A DNA stretch of 64,000 nucleotides, taken from positions 26,964,350-27,028,349 of the forward strand of contig CM042030.1 of NCBI GenBank assembly GCA_023525975.1, given 5' to 3'. This stretch comes from Smallanthus sonchifolius (Eukaryota > Streptophyta > Magnoliopsida > Asterales > Asteraceae). Positions 11,528-21,628 of this stretch are shown piece by piece (position 1 is the first letter of the stretch; every line of letters starts with the position of its first letter). The position numbers and the translations under genes were made by a program. Below the pieces are notes generated by a model. It was not told the DNA's origin. It was given only the letters and a program-made list of their open reading frames with translations, and did not search any database.

Positions 11528-12425
11528 GATAAGCTCAAGTATTTCACAGAAGAAGGAAATGAGTTTGATGCTCCATCAGATAATGAGCAAGAGGACCAGA
11601 ATGTCAAAGTGACATTTGTTGAGCCTGTAAACACTGCAAGGCCAACAGGCACAACTGAAGAAGCTCCAACAGCAACTCCAACACCAATTATAACAGGAAC
11701 TGATACTCCATCTGTCCAGGCCTTAGATCCTAGAAGGTCTTGGTTCAAGAAATGTCACCTCAGGAACCACCAAAGGACTACGAGTGGTTTGCTGAGTATC
11801 AGGAGTTAAAAAGGCCACCAGTCGGGTGGAAGTATGATAAAGATAGTTCACTTTTTATCGTCAGAATATACAAAGGAGGAGTGGAGCACTTCAAGTCTCC
11901 TCATGACTTCAGCTCCTTCCCTAAATATGACCTAAGAGCCCTTGTCATGCTACCTCTACAAAACCCTGGAGATGTGGGTATTATAAGAGATTTTGAGACC
12001 TTATTGAAAAATCAGACCTTCAATGATTTCAGGTCCATGACCACAACTATACCAAGAAGAGTTATCTCCAAAACTAGGATTCATCCCAGAACTCAAAGGC
12101 CTTGGGTAAGCATTCGGTACAAGCCGGCAGAAACTGTTAAATTCATTCAACTGCCACGGTCAGTACCTGTCCAGCTTCAAAATTTCAGAAAATGGTTTTA
12201 TAACTCAACCATTAGAAGTGCTGTGATTGAGTGTGAAGGTAAGGCAGACATCCAGATCTTTGGGCCCATGGAGCTGCAAAAGTTTCAACCTTAAGACCTT
12301 GAGGTGTTATTCAACAACCCTATCAAGATCTTTCACGGAGATGATGAAGCGGATGCCAAGGGTTATCAAAGGGTGGTGTCATTGAATGCAAAGCCACACT
12401 TTCAGAAACCAAGTCAAGAGCCAAC
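11528..12425 (+). pseudogene. C2 post-pol ORF, C-terminal part
   Basis: The piece 11528-11740 is Thr/Pro-rich. The frame 11740-12294 (184 codons) is a more globular, Trp/Tyr/Phe-containing domain (DYEWFAEYQELKRPPVGWKYD, FRKWFYNSTIRSAVIECEG). The frame goes on past a TAA at 12292-12294 to about 12430, close to the purine tract, so the last stop is probably also secondary. Function unknown. Confidence 0.5.
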
Positions 12426-12459
12426 TGCTTAGTGAGAGTTGAAGACATTGATGCACCAG

Positions 12460-12472
12460 CTTAGGGGGAGAT
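12460..12472 (+). other. C2 polypurine tract
   Basis: CTTAGGGGGAGAT immediately precedes the LTR start TGTAGAGTC, as expected for plus-strand priming of a copia element. Confidence 0.8.
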
Positions 12473-12850
12473 TGTAGAGTCTTGTATTTTTGGTAAGCTA
12501 ATGTCATCAATGTATTTTGAACAAAGTTAGTTTAGTTTATTTACGTGTAATTCTCTTTGTTTTATTTCCATGTATTTCTGTCATTTCAGTTTTATGTAAT
12601 TTACTGCTTTATTTAGTCTAAGTCTAGGCCATCAAAACTAACGAGTTTCGGTTGAGGTTGTTCAACCGACACTAGTAGTTTCGATAGATGGGAAGTTTTC
12701 GATAGGTGTGTTCTTTCATGCAAATGCTCAATTGAAACTAGTAGTTTCGATGAACATAGTTTCGATACATGTTAGCTTCCTATAAATAGACTAGTTTAAG
12801 AATGTTTAGGGTGTGGATAACAGCTGTAACCCTGAAATTCTCTCTTTCAC
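12473..12850 (+). mobile_element. C2 3' LTR, 5' part only
   Basis: The LTR starts TGTAGAGTCTTG after the purine tract. It has a promoter-like part with repeated CTAGTAGTTTCGAT words (12670-12770) and a TATAAATA box, then stops at about 12850 where gypsy gag sequence begins without any LTR end. The part 12630-12845 is similar to 30230-30440 but clearly diverged. The right edge is a deletion or recombination junction rather than a clean insertion. Confidence 0.75.
12781..12788 (+). promoter_or_regulatory. TATA box of the C2 LTR
   Basis: TATAAATA preceded by AGCTTCC. The same AGCTTCCTATAAATA string occurs in the C3 LTR at 30376-30390. Confidence 0.6.
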
Positions 12851-13624
12851 AGTTGCCAGCTCCATCATACCACCCACATGCCATGTCGTCTATCTACCAA
12901 TTGTGGACATTCTGGGCATACGGCTAACATCTGTCGTGCTGTTCCCCGAGTTAACCAAGCCTATTAACCCGCTATTCCTGTTCCTGCTGGCATCACCCAG
13001 GGTCGCGCTTGTTACGAGTGCGGTGACCCTAATCACTTCAGGAACCGTTTCCTTAGGTTGGTTATTGTGAATCAAGCGAACATGAACCAAGGCAACGTGG
13101 TTCAGGGAAACATGAATCTAGGGAACGCGAACTGGGGAAATGTGAATCAGGGGAAAGCAAACCTCGTAGCTTGTGGACGTGCTTTTCCCATCAATGCCAA
13201 TGAGGCTCAAGCCAACAACGATGTTGTGAATGGTACATACCTAATTAATCAACAATATGCTTCTATCCTATTTGACACTGGTTTCGATAAGAGTTTCGTG
13301 TCCTTTGAATTTGAACAACAACTTGCCATGAGTCGGGTTAAGTTAGACAAACCCTTTGATATATTGATAGTGGATGGATATTCTGTTTCATGTGACACCA
13401 TTATTAGAGACTTTACCCTAAACCTGAACGGCCATGACTTCTCAATTAATCTCATCCCTATGGCTCTCGGAGGCTTCGACATCATAGTAAGCATGGATTG
13501 GCTGACCAAGCATCATACTGAAGTCGTCTGCTTTGACAAGTATATCCATATCCCCCTTGACTCAGGTGACATTTTGAATGTTTATGGAGAGAAGTTGCCA
13601 AAGGGACTCAAGCTTATGTCTTGA
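12851..13624 (+). pseudogene. G2 gag zinc knuckles and protease (5' truncated)
   Basis: The gypsy gag begins abruptly. One frame shows NCGHSGHTANIC (knuckle 1), and CYECGDPNHFRNRF (knuckle 2) has lost its last Cys. A frameshift near 13050 leads to the frame 13058-13624, with an Asn/Gly-rich repeat (NMNQGNVVQGN) and then the retropepsin-type protease. Its active site is FDTGFDKSFV, followed by the downstream GGFDIIVSMDWL. The capsid part and the 5' LTR are missing. The frame ends at TGA 13622-13624, after which matching continues. Confidence 0.85.
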
Positions 13625-15130
13625 ACTACCGCACAGAAGTACTTAGGAAAGAAATGTGTGGCATTCTTGGCTCATATTGTCGAACGGAAAGGCAAAGACA
13701 AGAGTCTCCAAGATATTCGAGTGATCAAAGACTTCCCAGAAGTCTTTCCTGAAGATTTACCCGATCTTCCTCTGGCACGTCAAGTTGAATTCCGTATTGA
13801 CCTAGTGCCGGGAACAAATCTCGTGGCTAAGTCACCTTATCGTCTTGCTCCATCAGAAATGCAAGAAATGTCAAGCCAACTTCGAGAACTTTCCAACAAA
13901 GGATTTATTCGACCTAGTGTTTCTCCTTGGGGAGCACCCGTCTTATTTATCAAGAAGAAGGATGGTTCTTTCTAGATGTGCATCGACTACCAGGAACTCA
14001 ACAAGCTCACTGTAAAGAACCGTTATCCACTCCCGAGGATTGACGATATATTCGATCAACTTCAAGGCTCAACTTATTTCTCTAAGATTGATCTTCGTTC
14101 TGGTTATCACAGGTTACGAGTCCTTAAATCCGATATCCCCAAAACAGCCTTTCATACAAGATTCAGTCATTACGAGTTCATGGTTATGCCCTTCAGACTA
14201 ACCAATGCACCCGCGCTATTCATGGATCTTATGAACCGCGTGTGTAAACCGTACTTGGACAAATTTTTGATCGTCTTCATTGACGATATTCTCATATATT
14301 CAAAATGAAAAGAAGAGCATGAAAAACACTTGCGTTTAGTTTTGGATCACTTGAAGAAGGAGCAGTTGTATGCAAAGTTCTCCAAGTGTGAATTTTGGCT
14401 AAAGGAAGTCCGATTCTTAGGGCATATAGTCAACGAGAAGGGTATTCAAGTGGATCCCACTAAGATTGAAGCGGCGAAGAACTGGCAAGCTCCAAGGACC
14501 CCTACAGAAGTTCGCTCATTTCTTGGTTTAGCGGGCTATTACCATCGTTTCATATCGAACTTTTCAAAGATCGCGGTGCCACTCACAGCCTTAACTCATA
14601 AAGGCAAGCCCTACGAGTGGGGACCAAAACAAAAGGAAGCCTTTCAAACCCTGAAGAAAAAATTGTGTGAGGCTCCTATCTTGACTCTTCCCGATGGAAC
14701 TGAAGACTTTGTCGTCTACTGTGACGCTTCCCATTTAGGTATCGGTTGTGTTCTATTGAAACGGGGCAAAGTGATTGCTTATGCATCCCGACAACTCAAA
14801 ATCAATGAGAAGAATTATACGACGCACGATCTTGAGCTGGGTGCGGTTGTATTCGCTCTAAAAATTTTGAGGCACTACTTATATGGTACTAAGTGTGAGT
14901 TTTTCACCGACCATAAGAGTCTCCAGCACATTTTTGACCAGAAAGAACTCAACATGAGGCAAAGGCGTTGGGTTAAACTTTTAAACGACTACGACTGAAA
15001 TATTCGTTACCATCCTGGTAAGACTAATGTCGTAGCCGATGATCTTAGTCGTAAGAACCTATCAAGCTCCACAAAATCCAGGTCCAAAATGACATTCGGA
15101 CTCGCATCTTTGAGGTACAACATGTTTCAG
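13625..15130 (+). pseudogene. G2 reverse transcriptase and RNase H
   Basis: A single frame (13658-14998) carries the RT blocks VFPEDLPDLP, GFIRPSVSPWGAPVLF, YPLPRIDDIFDQLQG, IDLRSGYHRL, FRLTNAP (usually FGLTNAP) and the catalytic FIDDILIYSK. RNase H follows, with YCDASHLGIG, HDLELGAVVFAL and FFTDHKS. In-frame stops at 13973-13975, 14306-14308 and 14996-14998 break it. The coding stretch is interrupted at 15130 by a solo LTR and resumes at 17483. Confidence 0.93.
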
Positions 15131-15358
15131 TGTTACACCCCGACCGATGGCGGAATCATCGAGGCGGACAATAGAATGATTATTCAAAAGCACATGATAG
15201 CTAAAAGGTTGCATAATTCATTAATTAAATTTAAAGGCAACAAGATCCAAATACGATACATTCCAAATAACCTAGTCTAGTTCAAAACATTGATTTATTT
15301 AACTAGGTCCATAGTTCTTAAGTGGAGAAATCTTCGGCAAGTAGTCACATATCCAAAC

Positions 15359-15833
15359 CTGAAACATTATTTAAATCAAGTTTCAACTAAAAAGTTGGTG
15401 AGTACATAGGTTTAGTAATTCCGGTAAATAGTAGTTGTAAATCGTTTTGCAACTCATTGTTTATCTTGTTAAACATAGTATATATGATGTATCATTTATT
15501 TAATCACAATTCAAACCGAGTTTGACGCGCTTGAACAGAGCACAACAGCTAAGTCCGGTATGTTTGAATATAGTTACCCACTATATCCGATATGTTTGAA
15601 TATAACACGCGGTTATATCCGAGTATGCAGTAATAAACACCCTAACCGGGTGGGCTGGTCAGGCACAATAGATCTATCAATATTACAGTTGGTTGTCTTG
15701 TGTTTAAATGTATGTACATCCAAAGAATAAGCATATAGTCTCATGTATAACACGTATAAACAATGTGAGTAGCATGTATAATGTTTCACCCCAAAACGTA
15801 TAAAAATGTAAAATAGGGGCTATGTAACTCACC
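15359..15833 (-). promoter_or_regulatory. Solo LTR donor/hairpin/acceptor module
   Basis: On the minus strand GGTGAGTTACATAG (15833-15820) pairs with CTATGTACTCACC (15409-15397) with a single bulged base. The distal copy is followed by CAACT-tttt-AGTTG (15397-15384) and then GTTTCAG|GTT, with the acceptor AG at 15360-15359. Confidence 0.55.
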
Positions 15834-16079
15834 TTGCAAGCGGGTATTTTTCCACGCGTGTAGGTGATAAGTATGTGGAAGCCTAAGTACGTTGATACCC
15901 TATGTAGATAAATGGGTATTATCGTATGTTTACATGTGCGTATTAGTATTTAATTGTGTATAGGTTTATAATAGCATTTCTCAGTGTTACTTGCATAAAA
16001 GTTGGTCCAGATTTACTTGAAATTACTGATTTGATCGAAACTGTTTTATAGTTGTGATAGGTATCGAAACTGTGTTCAA

Positions 16080-16329
16080 TCGAAACTACTAGTTTCGATT
16101 GACCATTTATAAGTGATACACAGGCTGTCGAAACTACCATCTATCGAAACTACTAGTTTCGATTGATCATTTAAAAGTGATACACAGGCTGTCGAAACTA
16201 CCATCTATCGAAACTACTAGTTTCGATTGATCATTTATAAGTGATACACAGGCTGTCGAAACTACCATCTATCGAAACTACTAGTTTCGATTGATCATTT
16301 ACTCAATCGAAACTAAGTAGTTTCGATGG
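16080..16329 (-). repeat. Palindromic 64-bp tandem array in the solo LTR
   Basis: Units start at 16080, 16144, 16208 and 16272. Each holds the palindrome TCGAAACTACTAGTTTCGA plus a half copy (GTCGAAACTACCATC). The array lies between the TATA box and the donor motif in the element sense. Confidence 0.9.
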
Positions 16330-16639
16330 CCCAGACTTTAGAAAAATAGTTTGTCCGGTAATCGATGGTTTGGAGTCGTGACTTCGATTGGTTCAGCTTG
16401 TCTTATGATAACAGAAGGTAAAGAAACGAAGTCGAGGATTCTTACGTGGTCGCAAAGGGGCTGGACGGCAGAGTCTTAAATCCGAGAATGTCCAGAATGA
16501 GAATCGAGTTTCTGGGTGGGATTAGCCTCTACAACCTTGGTCACAGCTTCACACAGAGATGGCGATTGTAATGGTGCCTTCAATTTGGAGTGAAATTGGG
16601 TGGAAGAGGGGTAACGAGCTCGAGCAGGGCCGACCATGG

Positions 16640-16648
16640 CTATTTATA
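16640..16648 (-). promoter_or_regulatory. TATA box of the solo LTR
   Basis: TATAAATAG on the minus strand in a CG-richer context (CTCGGCTATAAATAGCC), about 0.3 kb upstream of the palindromic array. Confidence 0.55.
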
Positions 16649-17482
16649 GCCGAGCTTGATTTCCATGTTAAAACGTGCAATTGGGCACGTTCCGACACTA
16701 GTCTGGACGAGATGAAACTAACCAGACATTCAACACGTGTGGAGGTGGTCTGTCGGGCGCGAATTCGAACGTGGGTTTCTCGGCCACCAACAGGATCAGA
16801 CGATCCTTATGTTGGGCAGACCAATTGGTCGGGGGTCTTGTTCGCGTGGGGAAGACGAGCTCAGGGACGTCTATAGCGGCTGTCGAGGTGCAGGGAACAG
16901 CCCTGTCGGGGTGTTCGCCGGAAACTATCTCGGACCGCCGGACAATGTAGGTGATAACCGGATTTACGAAAAGGGTTTTGGCAGATTTAGTCCCTGAAGT
17001 TTGGCTTTGATTTAATTTAGTCCCTGAGATAATTACGGATGGGTCCTTATAGTTTGGTTTGTCCATGTTTAGTCCTTTAACCGGTTTTTAACTTAAAACC
17101 TTCTAGTTTAAAAAGTTTCAAAACAACCCCTTAACTTTTATAAAAATAATTAGTTTAATTTCTTTTAAATTTTTAAATATATTTTATAAACTTATATTAT
17201 TATTATTGTTATAAATAATTTTTATAAAAGTTAATTATCTTATTTAAATCGGTTATTTTATTAAATATGAAACTTTTAAATTAAAATTTTATATAAGTTT
17301 AAAACGTATTTATTTATTTTTTTTTATTTTTTTTTTATTTTTTTTTAATTATTTTAAATCCAATAAATAAAAATAAATATGTATTTTGTACAAAATTAAA
17401 CAAAACACTTGCATTTTATTTAGTTGAAAATGATTACATGATATATATTACAAATGGGTGAATAAAAATCCGGAATGTCACA

Positions 17483-18884
17483 TTCAGTCACTGAAGGAAA
17501 CATGTACGATGAAATGTCATGTGGTGCTGAACTCCAAACCCAATTGGTTACTCTACTTTCTGAATCGTATCTGGATTCCGGACCGTGACAATCTTCATAC
17601 CTTCATCATGAACGAGGCCCACAAGACTCGTTATTCTGTGCATCCTGGTGCAGAAAAAATGTACAAAGATCTTAGTACTCAATATTGGTGCCCTGGTATG
17701 AAAAAGGACATTGCATCGTACGTGTCTAAGTGCCTTAATTGCTTGAAGGTTAAGGCCGAGCACCGGTGTCCATCTGGTTTACTTGAACAACCCGAGATTC
17801 CAGTGTGGAAATGGGAGTGTCCAAGTGCCTTATGTTGACTTTAACCAAGCTCCCGCACACGCCTCGTGGTCATGATAGTATTTGGGTGATCATTGACCGT
17901 TTGAAGAAATCTTCTCACTTCCTACCAATTCGTGAAGACTATCGAGTTGAGAAATTGGATCGAATCTACATTGATGAGATTGTTAGTCGTCATGGCGTAC
18001 CACTCAGCGTTATTTCTGATCGTGATGGACGATTCATCTCTCATTTATGGAAATCTTTGCAATCAGCTTTTGGTACTCAGCTGAATTTTAGTATGGCTTA
18101 CCATCCGCAAACTGATGATCAATCCAAACGAACGATTCAAACCCTTGAAGAAATGCTAAGAGCATGTGTCATTGACTTCAAGGGGAATTGGGATTTGCAC
18201 CTACCCTTAGTCGAGTTCTCTTATAACAAAAACTATCATGCGAGCATTGACATGGCTCCTTTCGAAGCACTTTATGGTCGGAAGTGTCGTTCTCCTATCT
18301 ATTGGTCTGAGATTGGTGAAGCACAAATCACTGGTCCCGAACTTATTCAGGAAACTTCCGACAAGATCATGTTAATTCGAGACAACCTTCAAGTAGCAAG
18401 GAGTCGAAAAAAGAGCTATGCTGACAAACGTCAAAAACCCTTGGAATTTCAAGTCGCTGATCTAGTCCTTCTCAAGGTAAACTCTTGGAAAGGCGTAGTT
18501 CATTTTGGAAAGAAGGGAAAACTTGCACCAAGATTCGTAGGTCCTTATAAAGTCCTTGAAAGGATTGGAAAGGTATCTTACAAACTGGACTTACATGAAG
18601 AACTCAACAATGTTCATCTGACATTCAATGTCTCGAATCTAAAGAAATGCTTAGCTGACGAAAATCTCCACATACCACTTGACGAGGTTCACATTGACGA
18701 GTCAATGCACTTCGTGGAGAAACCTGTGGAAATCAAGGACTGAGAAGTTAAGCAGCTTAAGTGAAGTCGTATTCCAATCGTTAAGATTCAGTGGGAATCC
18801 AAACGTGGCCCTGAGTTCACTTGGGAACGTGAGGATCAAATGTAGGACAAGTACCCACATTTGTTTCCAAGACCCTCTTCTTAA
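17483..18884 (+). pseudogene. G2 integrase and chromodomain-like C-terminus
   Basis: Coding sequence resumes after the solo LTR. The linker frame (VSVTEGNMYDEMSCGAEL) continues across the TTCAG duplication, then shifts near 17580. The zinc motif HPGAEKMYKDL...CLNC is in 17458-17838. After another shift near 17815 the core lies in 17805-18743, with ISDRDGRF and a Lys in SKRTIQTLEEML where SER usually precedes TIQ, so the catalytic Glu appears lost. KSYADKRQKPLEF and GPYKVLERIG follow. After TGA 18741-18743 a chromodomain tail (EFTWEREDQM) continues with stops to about 18884. Confidence 0.9.
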
Positions 18885-18907
18885 TCAATTTCGGGACGAA
18901 ATTTTCT

Positions 18908-18921
18908 AACGTAGGGGAGAC
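18908..18921 (+). other. G2 polypurine tract
   Basis: AACGTAGGGGAGAC directly precedes the LTR start TGTAATCCCC. TTCGGGACGAAATTTT lies just upstream, as at other gypsy 3' ends here. Confidence 0.8.
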
Positions 18922-19357
18922 TGTAATCCCCAGGAAATTCCGACCTTTATTTTAACTATTCCGGCAAATTGTAACTTCATTATTTTATTATTCGCATTTA
19001 TGAAAGTATCCTATTTGTTAATTATAATTCATGAGTGTGCATACATACTTATATGATTGTTATGAAATAAATATATATACCTTGTTATAATAACCAAATC
19101 TAAAGTTACAAGCTTTGATTATGAATTGATATCTTTTATGTGTTTACTTATAAATATATATGTAACTATATATATATATATACACATGATAAATAAACCA
19201 TTTAAACAATTTATTATGAAAATATAACATTGTTAATTAACATTGCTAGTGTTTTAAATTACTAAAGATAAAGAAAACAAATAAGTATATAATTATATTT
19301 ATCAAACATTTTAAATATGAATTATGTTGATGAATTGGAGTCATAAACATAAAATTA
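18922..19357 (+). mobile_element. G2 3' LTR, left part
   Basis: The LTR starts TGTAATCCCCAGG and is AT-rich. It is interrupted by G3 at 19358; the last five bases AATTA (19353-19357) are one copy of the G3 target duplication. The LTR resumes at 28134. Confidence 0.9.
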
Positions 19358-19477
19358 TGTAACATCTCAAAAATAGTAAATAAGTAAATAATAATACGAT
19401 AGAGATTTAAACGTCATAAAACGAAATAAGAACGGATGGGCTTGGGCTCGGCTCCAACGGGCCGAGGGAAGCCCAGG

Positions 19478-19484
19478 TATAAAA
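19478..19484 (+). promoter_or_regulatory. TATA box of the G3 5' LTR
   Basis: CCCAGGTATAAAAGGG lies about 120 bp into the LTR. The matching box in the 3' LTR is at 26347-26353. The sequence just downstream differs between the two LTRs. Confidence 0.65.
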
Positions 19485-19838
19485 GGGAGAGAAAGGGAGC
19501 TCGGGTCTAGAGAGAGAAAGGTAGCTCGGGTCTAGAGAGAGAAAGTCGACGGATCGTCACGAGATTAGAGGGACACGTTACAGCTGAGCTCGTGAGCAAA
19601 ACCTCCGAATCAGAACTTCAATCCAGGTAATGATTCGACCATAATCTGAGTTTTTGTTCACTTTGGGGTTTCTCGAGTTTTAGCTAAATAGATGATGTTT
19701 TTACGGATGAAACTTGATAATAAGCTTAGAAATAGCATCTAGAATGAAAACCGCACATTATGATCAAAGAAAATTGTAAGATTAGCATGATCAGAATAAC
19801 ATGCATGAATTCCGAAATTTTGGTCCATGAACCAGGTA

Positions 19839-19995
19839 CTGCGTACTTACCAAGTGCGCAGGAAGGAATTCCTGCGTACTTACCAAGTACGCAGGAGGAA
19901 GTCCCTGCGTACTTACCAAGTACGCAGGAGGAAGACTCCTGCGCACTTGCCAAGTGCGCATGAGCAAGTCCCTGCGCACTTACTAAGTGCGCAGG
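19839..19995 (+). repeat. Palindromic array in the G3 5' LTR (five units of about 31 bp)
   Basis: Each unit is an inverted repeat such as CCTGCGTACTT-acc-AAGTACGCAGG, separated by short AGGAAG-type spacers. Some units change both arms together (GCGCACTT with AAGTGCGC). The 3' LTR copy is at 26725-26881. It sits between the TATA box and the donor motif. Confidence 0.9.
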
Positions 19996-20149
19996 CAGTA
20001 GACAGCAGGTTGGTTAAGTAAAGTCAGTAAGTTTAGAATGATTAAACCATTAGAGTCGGGGTTGGGTCTAATGTGTATTTAACTACCTAATCCAGATCGG
20101 AAGTGACGCTGTTGGACCTTTGTTTAGGACAACCTAGAGTAGCTCATCA

Positions 20150-20261
20150 GGTGAGTTCTATGTGCCCCCTTCTATGTTATGTGCAAATGATTTATAAATG
20201 TTTTGAGGCTGAAGTGTATACACTAAATGAATAAATGTTATAAATGTCAATGTGATCATAC

Positions 20262-20322
<61 letters not shown>

Positions 20323-21055
20323 CTTATATATGAAAATGAATTATGAATAAAGAATGAAGTGTATGACTATAAAGAATGAATGAAAGAAGGACATAACGTA
20401 AAAGAATGAAATCTTGCTTTATATTACATATATATTGCAAGTTATGAATGAATGTAAACGTTATAAACCCTTCTATGACAACGGCTACTTCGGTAGACGG
20501 ACGACCACGTGATTATTTTGCAACCGGGACAAAAACGTTCCTTCGCAAGCTAGGACGTATGAAAAGGTATAAATGGACGGTCGAAGCAATTGCCTTAACT
20601 AATGTAGAACGGTTGCATACATAATGGTCACGTGGGAAACGGATGCCCTAGGGCAGACAGACAAAAATGACGGACTACGACGGTAGGACGGTAAAGAGCG
20701 GACGGACAAAGGTTGCCGGACGGATTTAATGATATGACGGACGGTTTTCTAGAGCTGGACGGTAATGAAATGGGCTACGACGGTAGTTCTGACTGCGATG
20801 TCTTCGTGACATTCGCGACAAGTATGATGGGTTGATCTCCCTTAAGATTATGGCCAATAAGTGTTCTCTCAAAGAAAGTATGTATGTACTTATGTATATA
20901 CCCTCAATGAATGTTATGTGATAAAATAAAGTAAGGAATATTTAAAGGTACGAATATACATATACACGTTATATTCATGAAAAGATAAGTATTAATTATG
21001 AATGTCTTTAAACTAGAACTCACCAGCGTTAGCTGACTTTTAGTATACATTTCAG
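20150..21055 (+). promoter_or_regulatory. G3 5' LTR donor/hairpin/acceptor module
   Basis: GGTGAGTTCTA (20150-20160) is perfectly complementary to TAGAACTCACC (21014-21024). The hairpin CAGC-gtta-GCTG (21024-21035) follows, then ATACATTTCAG|G, with AG at 21054-21055. In the 3' LTR the same pieces are at 27036-27046, 27868-27878 and 27878-27889, where one stem base changed from C to T. Confidence 0.55.
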
Positions 21056-21277
21056 GTAAGGGAAGAAAGGGTCGTGCGATGGCGTGAAGGTTACCCGGCA
21101 CAAGACTGACATCCCACTTTTGTTTGTTAAGAATATGTTATGTTTTATTTGTAAAGACTTCCGCTGTTATGATTATGTAATTGAATGATGAATGTTTTAA
21201 TTTAAGTTCAGTATTTATAACTATGTTTATGAGTAAATCCAACAAGTGAGGTTACCCGGGAAAGGGGCCTTACAAGT

Positions 21278-21289
21278 TGGTATCAGAGC
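21278..21289 (+). other. G3 primer binding site
   Basis: TGGTATCAGAGC, complementary to the 3' end of initiator tRNA-Met, lies three bases after the LTR. Confidence 0.95.
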
Positions 21290-21391
21290 AATAGTTTGAG
21301 AGATTCAGACATCCCTAAATGTCTGGACTCAAACTGATTATGGGACCAACGCACGGATGTCAGTATGGGTAACCAACGCCAACGCAACACG

Positions 21392-21614
21392 GTAAGTAAG
21401 TTCTAAAGTTAATGCTCTTGGATAAGAATAGATACCTTAACTTAGAACAAATAGATGTCAATGTCACAACCCATTTGAAGAGTTTTGAACCCGAAAAGCA
21501 ATGTAAATTAGTAATCACAAACCGGTCACTGTAATTAATAATTTACCTTGCTCGTACGGTTCCAAACTATGATCTGAAGAAATGACATTGATGTATTCCC
21601 TTTGTAACTATCAG
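21392..21614 (+). promoter_or_regulatory. Possible leader intron between the G3 primer site and gag
   Basis: ACACG|GTAAGTAAG (donor, intron from 21392) and GTAACTATCAG|GAAATT (acceptor, to 21614) bound a 223-nt AT-rich stretch just before the gag ATG at 21629. The upstream mini-exon has ATGTCAGTATGGGTAAC, similar to G6 and G8. This is inferred from motifs only. Confidence 0.45.
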
Positions 21615-21628
21615 GAAATTAAGAATTT

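Larger units (their letters stand above)
15131..17482 (-). mobile_element. Solo LTR (Ty3/gypsy, minus strand) with perfect TSD TTCAG
   Basis: The insert splits G2 pol. TTCAG at 15126-15130 and 17483-17487 is the target duplication. On the minus strand the insert starts TGTGACATTCCGG and ends GGTCGGGGTGTAACA, with no internal region, so it is a solo LTR left by LTR-LTR recombination. Reading minus: an AT-rich start with gene-like leader (about 17100-16560), TATAAATAG at 16640-16648, a palindromic array (16080-16329), donor motif (15820-15833), hairpin (15384-15397) and acceptor-like site (15359-15360). Apparent plus-strand ORFs here have no homology. Confidence 0.93.
19358..21274 (+). repeat. 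G3 5' LTR (1917 bp)
   Basis: The LTR starts TGTAACATCTC and ends GGGGCCTTACA, followed by the primer site. TATAAAA is at 19478-19484. Downstream are a purine-rich leader, a palindromic array (19839-19995), donor GGTGAGTTCTA (20150-20160), a TA run (about 20263-20318), a GACGG-rich stretch (20560-20790), and the distal inverted motif with hairpin and acceptor-like TTTCAG (21014-21055). Confidence 0.95.

Noticed and set aside
9924..12294. Envelope glycoprotein of a copia retrovirus-like element
   Set aside because: Position fits, but no signal peptide, transmembrane segment or Cys pattern is visible; described only as a post-pol ORF.
16559..17066. ORFs of 86-122 codons on both strands in the solo LTR
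   Set aside because: No motif, opposite overlapping strands, and within the leader part of an LTR.
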